Source of the DNA: Mesorhizobium_K sp040049215
Lineage (GTDB): Bacteria; Pseudomonadota; Alphaproteobacteria; Rhizobiales; Rhizobiaceae
Assembly (NCBI RefSeq): GCF_040049215.1
Contig: NZ_JBDZDN010000001.1
Location: 620,001-684,000, forward strand
Direction: 5' to 3'
Length of the DNA stretch: 64,000 nt
Shown here: piece by piece, positions 60,517 through 64,000 of the stretch
Numbering within the stretch: position 1 is the stretch's first letter
Layout of the letters: every line of letters begins with the position of its first letter
Notes under the pieces: model-generated
The model's input: the letters and a program-made list of their open reading frames with translations, nothing else
Databases searched by the model: none
Told to the model about the DNA's origin: nothing
Translations under genes and position numbers: made by a program

Positions 60517-60615
60517 CGCTGGGCCAGCGATGATGCATCACTGGCATAAATCATAACGATTAGAAAAATTCATTGGCGCAAGCGTTTGGACCACGAATAC
60601 AAATCGCTGGGCCAG
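60517..60615. promoter_or_regulatory. Two direct repeats upstream of the MocR gene
   Basis: The 11-mer CGCTGGGCCAG occurs at 60517-60527, where it extends to a 13-bp palindrome ending CCAGCG, and again at 60605-60615, 88 bp away. MocR/GabR-type regulators bind direct repeats upstream of their own or divergent genes. The spacing is larger than usual, so this is a candidate only. Confidence 0.4.
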
Positions 60616-60658
60616 AATTCGGGGCGGCTTCGGGGGAGCGTTCGCGCAAGGAGCGATC

Positions 60659-62152
60659 ATGCCACAGCGTAACGACACGGCAATTTGGTCCGGACTTTTC
60701 CGCATCTCCGCGGAGTCCGGCCAGACGCTGCAGGCGCAGATCCGCCAGGCAATCGTCGCCGCCATCCTCGACCGCCAGATCGCCGCCTCCATGCCGCTTC
60801 CCTCCTGCCGCATCCTGGCGGAGAAGCTCGGCGTCGCGCGCGGCACCGTGGTGCTGGCGTTCCAGCAGCTCGTCGACCAGGGGTTCCTCGTGGCGCGCGA
60901 GCGGCGCGGCCATTTCGTCAATCCGGAGGTGCTCGCCACGCCGGCCCGGCCCGCCCAGAAGGCCAACGACAATTCCAACGACATCGACTGGAAGGCGCGC
61001 CGCCAGATCGCCGCCTCCGACATGCCGCCGCCCGCCAAGCACGGCAACTGGATCAAGTCGTCCTATCCCTTCGTCTACGGCCAGTTCGACCCGGCGCTGT
61101 TTCCGACCGCCGAATGGCGCGAGTGCAACCGCATGGCGCTCGCCGTGCTCGAGATCCGCAACTGGGCGGCCGACATGGTCGACCGCGACGATCCGCTGCT
61201 GATCGAGCAGATCCAGGCGCGGCTCTTGCCGCGGCGCGGCATCTTCGCCAATCCCGACGAGATCATCGTCACGCTCGGCGCGCAGAACGCGCTCTACATG
61301 CTGGCCACGCTGCTGATGGCCAAGGGTTCCAGGGTCGCGATGGAGGATCCCGGCTATCCCGACGCGCGTTCGATCTTCCGGCTCGCCGGCGCCGAAACCG
61401 TGCCCACCCCGGTCGACGAACAGGGCATCGTCACCTCCTCGATATCAAGCGACGCTGATTTCGTCTTCGTGACGCCGAGCCACCACTGCCCGACCATGGT
61501 GCCGCTGTCGGCCGAACGCCGCCAGGACCTGCTCGCCCGCGCCATCAGAAACAACCAGATCATCATCGAGGACGGCTACGACAGCCAGCTCATCGACGAG
61601 GCGCCGCAGCAGGCGCTGAAGAGCATCGACCGTTCGGGGCGCGTCGTCTATGTCGGCTCCATGTCGAAGACGCTCGCGCCGGGGCTGAGGCTCGGCTACA
61701 TCGTCGCCTCGGCCGGGCTGATCGCGGAACTCAGGGCGCTGCGCCGCTTCATCCTGCGCCACCCGCCGGCCAACAACCAGCGCGCCGTCGCGCTGTTCTT
61801 GTCGCTCGGCCACCACGAGGCGCTGGTGCGCCGCCTGTCCTCCGCCTTCGAGGAACGCCGCAAGCGGCTGGTCCAGGCGATCTCGGCCTTCCTGCCCGAA
61901 TGGCGCGCGACCGATTCGGCCGGCGGCGCCTCGCTCTGGCTCGAAGGCCCGCGCAACATAGACGCCCGCGATCTCGCCTCGGCGGCCGCGGCGCGCAGCG
62001 TCATCATCGAGCCCGGCGACCGCTTCTTCGACCGCGCCGACAAGCCGACGCGCTTCATGCGGCTCGGCATTTCGTCGATCGCGCTGCAGCACATCGAGCC
62101 CGGCATCCGCGAACTCGCCACCGCCGCCGGCAGGCGGCCGGCCGCCGCCTGA
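60659..62152 (+). CDS. MocR-family PLP-dependent transcription regulator
   Basis: 497 residues. An N-terminal GntR-type winged helix (LQAQIRQAIVAAILDRQI, then MPLPSCRILAEKLGVARGTVVLAFQQL) is joined through a linker to a class I aminotransferase-like domain (about 125-490). The PLP Lys is in YVGSMSKTLAPGLRLGY (Lys337); the Asp and Tyr that hold PLP are near EDGYDSQLI. Such proteins sense amino-compounds or PLP and act on adjacent genes. It is followed by an MttB-family gene on the same strand, its likely target, with a terminator in between. Confidence 0.92.
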   Translation: MPQRNDTAIWSGLFRISAESGQTLQAQIRQAIVAAILDRQIAASMPLPSCRILAEKLGVARGTVVLAFQQLVDQGFLVARERRGHFVNPEVLATPARPAQKANDNSNDIDWKARRQIAASDMPPPAKHGNWIKSSYPFVYGQFDPALFPTAEWRECNRMALAVLEIRNWAADMVDRDDPLLIEQIQARLLPRRGIFANPDEIIVTLGAQNALYMLATLLMAKGSRVAMEDPGYPDARSIFRLAGAETVPTPVDEQGIVTSSISSDADFVFVTPSHHCPTMVPLSAERRQDLLARAIRNNQIIIEDGYDSQLIDEAPQQALKSIDRSGRVVYVGSMSKTLAPGLRLGYIVASAGLIAELRALRRFILRHPPANNQRAVALFLSLGHHEALVRRLSSAFEERRKRLVQAISAFLPEWRATDSAGGASLWLEGPRNIDARDLASAAAARSVIIEPGDRFFDRADKPTRFMRLGISSIALQHIEPGIRELATAAGRRPAAA

Positions 62153-62174
62153 ACCACACGAACTTACCTTGAGG

Positions 62175-62199
62175 AAGGCCGCCGCCGGGCGGCTTTCTT
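62175..62199 (+). terminator. Intrinsic terminator after the MocR gene
   Basis: GCCGCC-GCCG-GGCGGC stem-loop followed by TTTCTT, 23 bases beyond the stop codon. It separates the regulator from the downstream MttB-family gene, which must then have its own promoter. Confidence 0.7.
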
Positions 62200-62332
62200 G
62201 GCATATCCGCCGAAATGCGCTGGCCCTAGGTGCCAACGTGCGCCATTGCATAGTCGAGCGCGAAGCGTGATCATGTTGGCGTAGCTCTGGACCAACCGGA
62301 GTGCGCCAAGGTCGGCAATGGGGAACGTCGGC

Positions 62333-63931
62333 ATGTCGGTCGCAATCGAAAAGCAGGAAGCCCAGGAACCCGTCGCCGAGCGCGGCTCGCGGCGCTCGGG
62401 CGGTCGCGAAGCGCGGCGCGCGATGCGCGCGGCTCCGCTGGCCGACGATGTCAGGCCGATCCGCCCAGGCCTCGAGGGCGGCACCTACAAACCGCTCGCC
62501 GAAGCCGACCTCGCGCGTATCCACGAGGCGGTGCTTACCCTGCTTGAAACCGTCGGCTTCGCCAACGCCATCCCGTCCTGCATCCAAGCGCTGACCGGCG
62601 TCGGCGCCCTCCTCGGGGCCGACGGCCGCATCCGTTTCCCGCGCGGGCTGGTCGAGGACACGATCAAGCGCGCGGCGCGCAATTTCACGCTGCACGGCCA
62701 GGACCCCAGGCACGACATGCTGATCCAGGGCAAGCGCGTGCATTACGGCACGGCGGGCGCGGCGGTGCATCTGGTCGACGTCGAGAAGCGCGAATACCGC
62801 GAGTCGCTTCTACAGGACATCTACGACGCCGCCCGCATCGTCGACGGCCTCGACAATATCCATTTCTTCCAGCGGCCGATGGTGCCGCGCGACATCCCCG
62901 ATCCGCTCGATATGGACTTCAACACGCTCTACGCCTGCGTGTCGGGCACGTCGAAGCATGTCGGCACGTCGTTTACCGTGCGCGAGAACGTCGCCCCGGC
63001 GCTGGAGATGCTTTATGCGATTGCCGGCGGCGAGGAGAATTTCCGCGCCAGGCCATTCGTCTCCAACTCCAACTGCTTCGTCGTGCCGCCGATGAAATTC
63101 GCCGAGGACGCCTGCGGCGTGCTCGAAGCCTGCATCGAGGGCGGCATCCCGATCCTGCTTTTGTCGGCCGGCCAGGCCGGGGCCACCGCGCCCGCGGCCA
63201 TCGCCGGCGCGGTCGTCCAGGCGGTGGCGGAAGTGCTTGTCGGCCTGATCTACGTCAACGCGCTCAAACCCGGCCATCCCGCGATCTTCGGCACCTGGCC
63301 CTTCGTCTCGGACCTCAGGACCGGCGCCATGTCGGGCGGCTCGGCCGAGCAGGCGCTGCTCACCGCCGCCTGCGCGCAGATGGCGCAGTTCTACGACCTG
63401 CCCGGCGGGTCGGCGGCGGGCATGGCCGACTCGAAGCTGCCCGACATCCAGTCCGGCTACGAAAAGGGCATCACCAACGTGATGGCCGGGCTGTCCGGCC
63501 TCAACCTGGTCTATGAATCCGCCGGCATGCATGCCTCGCTGCTCGGCTTCTGCCTGGAAAGCCTGATCATCGACAACGACATGCTCGGCCACTGCCAGCG
63601 CTGCGTGCGCGGCATCGAGGTGACCGACGCCGCACTCTCCATCGACACGATTTCCGAAGTTTGCCTCAACGGTCCCGGCCACTATCTCGGCAACGAACAG
63701 ACGCTGCGGCTGATGCAGACCGAATATTTCTATCCCGCCATCGGCGACCGCTTTTCGCCGAAGGAATGGAACGAGAAAGGCAAGCCCGACATCCTCTCGC
63801 GCGCGATTGCCGAGAAGAAGCGCATTCTCGCCGAACGTTTCCCGCGCCATGTGCCCAAAGCGATCGACGACCGCCTGCGCGCCCGCTTCGGCGACCTCGT
63901 CAAGCTGCCGAGAAGCGGGATGGGGCATTGA
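62333..63931 (+). CDS. Non-pyrrolysine MttB-family methyltransferase
   Basis: 532 residues from ATG at MSVAIEKQEA with GGGGAA upstream. COG5598 / trimethylamine methyltransferase family TIM barrel: KPLAEADLARIHEAVLTLLETVGF at the start, GTAGAAVHLVDVEKREYRES, FVSNSNCFVVPPMKFAEDACGVLEACIEGGIPILLLSAGQAGATAP and LPGGSAAGMADSKLPDIQSGYEKG. There is no in-frame TAG, so it lacks the pyrrolysine of true MttB. Characterised relatives (MtgB) demethylate glycine betaine and pass the methyl to a corrinoid protein; others use related quaternary amines. No corrinoid protein gene is visible in the remaining 69 bases. Confidence 0.9.
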   Translation: MSVAIEKQEAQEPVAERGSRRSGGREARRAMRAAPLADDVRPIRPGLEGGTYKPLAEADLARIHEAVLTLLETVGFANAIPSCIQALTGVGALLGADGRIRFPRGLVEDTIKRAARNFTLHGQDPRHDMLIQGKRVHYGTAGAAVHLVDVEKREYRESLLQDIYDAARIVDGLDNIHFFQRPMVPRDIPDPLDMDFNTLYACVSGTSKHVGTSFTVRENVAPALEMLYAIAGGEENFRARPFVSNSNCFVVPPMKFAEDACGVLEACIEGGIPILLLSAGQAGATAPAAIAGAVVQAVAEVLVGLIYVNALKPGHPAIFGTWPFVSDLRTGAMSGGSAEQALLTAACAQMAQFYDLPGGSAAGMADSKLPDIQSGYEKGITNVMAGLSGLNLVYESAGMHASLLGFCLESLIIDNDMLGHCQRCVRGIEVTDAALSIDTISEVCLNGPGHYLGNEQTLRLMQTEYFYPAIGDRFSPKEWNEKGKPDILSRAIAEKKRILAERFPRHVPKAIDDRLRARFGDLVKLPRSGMGH

Positions 63932-64000
63932 TCCCCGGGGGCGCTGGCCGCCATCACGGTGAAGCGCCGGACAAGGCCGTCCTGAGCCGTGGTGTGGCGA

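Noticed and set aside
62333..63931. Pyrrolysine-containing trimethylamine methyltransferase
   Set aside because: No in-frame TAG occurs; the protein reads through continuously, so it belongs to the non-pyrrolysine branch.

Overview
The window looks like chromosomal DNA of a high-GC alphaproteobacterium in the Rhizobiales, most like Mesorhizobium or a close Phyllobacteriaceae relative. The reasons are a class I lysyl-tRNA synthetase, a PodJ-like polar protein, a TauE/SafE exporter followed by its TIGR02186 partner, the four-gene ligase-associated DNA repair set, a LuxR/LuxI pair with a crotonase coupled to luxI, and abundant palindromic intergenic repeats. The assignment rests on gene content and order read by eye; no database search was run.

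Layout. 1-8.1 kb: the 5' part of a 2Fe-2S ferredoxin-domain gene with a small partner, then a cell-surface glycan group (repeat-bearing GT2 glycosyltransferase, acyltransferase 3, BNR protein, methyltransferase). This group ends in AT-rich DNA that truncates an already frameshifted glycosyltransferase. 8.2-10.6 kb: quorum sensing (luxR, luxI, crotonase). 10.8-16.4 kb: amino-acid-type binding protein, TerB protein, lysK, nuclease-like protein, S24 repressor, and a thioesterase carrying an in-frame stop. 16.4-26 kb: a beta-oxidation operon (acyl-CoA dehydrogenases, thiolase, cupin, fadJ) behind a perfect 14-bp palindrome that probably binds the nearby MerR regulator. Two small unknown genes sit inside this operon with overlapping start and stop codons, and a RES-Xre toxin-antitoxin pair lies between operon and regulator. 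26.3-32.1 kb: podJ-like gene and a sulfite-exporter-type pair. 32.3-40 kb: ligase-associated repair genes in two divergent halves, one of which carries a palindromic repeat inside its reading frame. 40-43.6 kb: repeat-rich DNA and a ThuA/ThuB-like pair with a LacI-type operator. 43.7-49 kb: tRNA-Thr(CGT) followed by a lower-GC glycan-modification island (GtrB-like, GtrA-like, methyltransferases, large membrane glycosyltransferase). 49.2-54.5 kb: a complete dpp-type peptide ABC transporter. 54.9-60.4 kb: fadD, flavin reductase, ETF-beta lysine methyltransferase-like gene, HAD phosphatase and pgi. 60.5-64 kb: MocR regulator and a non-pyrrolysine MttB-family methyltransferase.

How the parts relate. 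The fatty-acid genes (fadE to fadJ, fadD, and perhaps the ETF-beta methyltransferase) form one theme. Surface glycans at both the left end and the tRNA island form a second, and both look variable: truncation, frameshifts and GC shifts mark them as accessory DNA. Three kinds of palindromic or tandem repeat are dispersed between genes, mostly at 3' ends. The points most worth checking are the two unknown proteins embedded in the beta-oxidation operon, the in-frame repeat in the DNA-repair helicase, and the dispersed hairpin whose outer arms differ between copies yet stay self-complementary.
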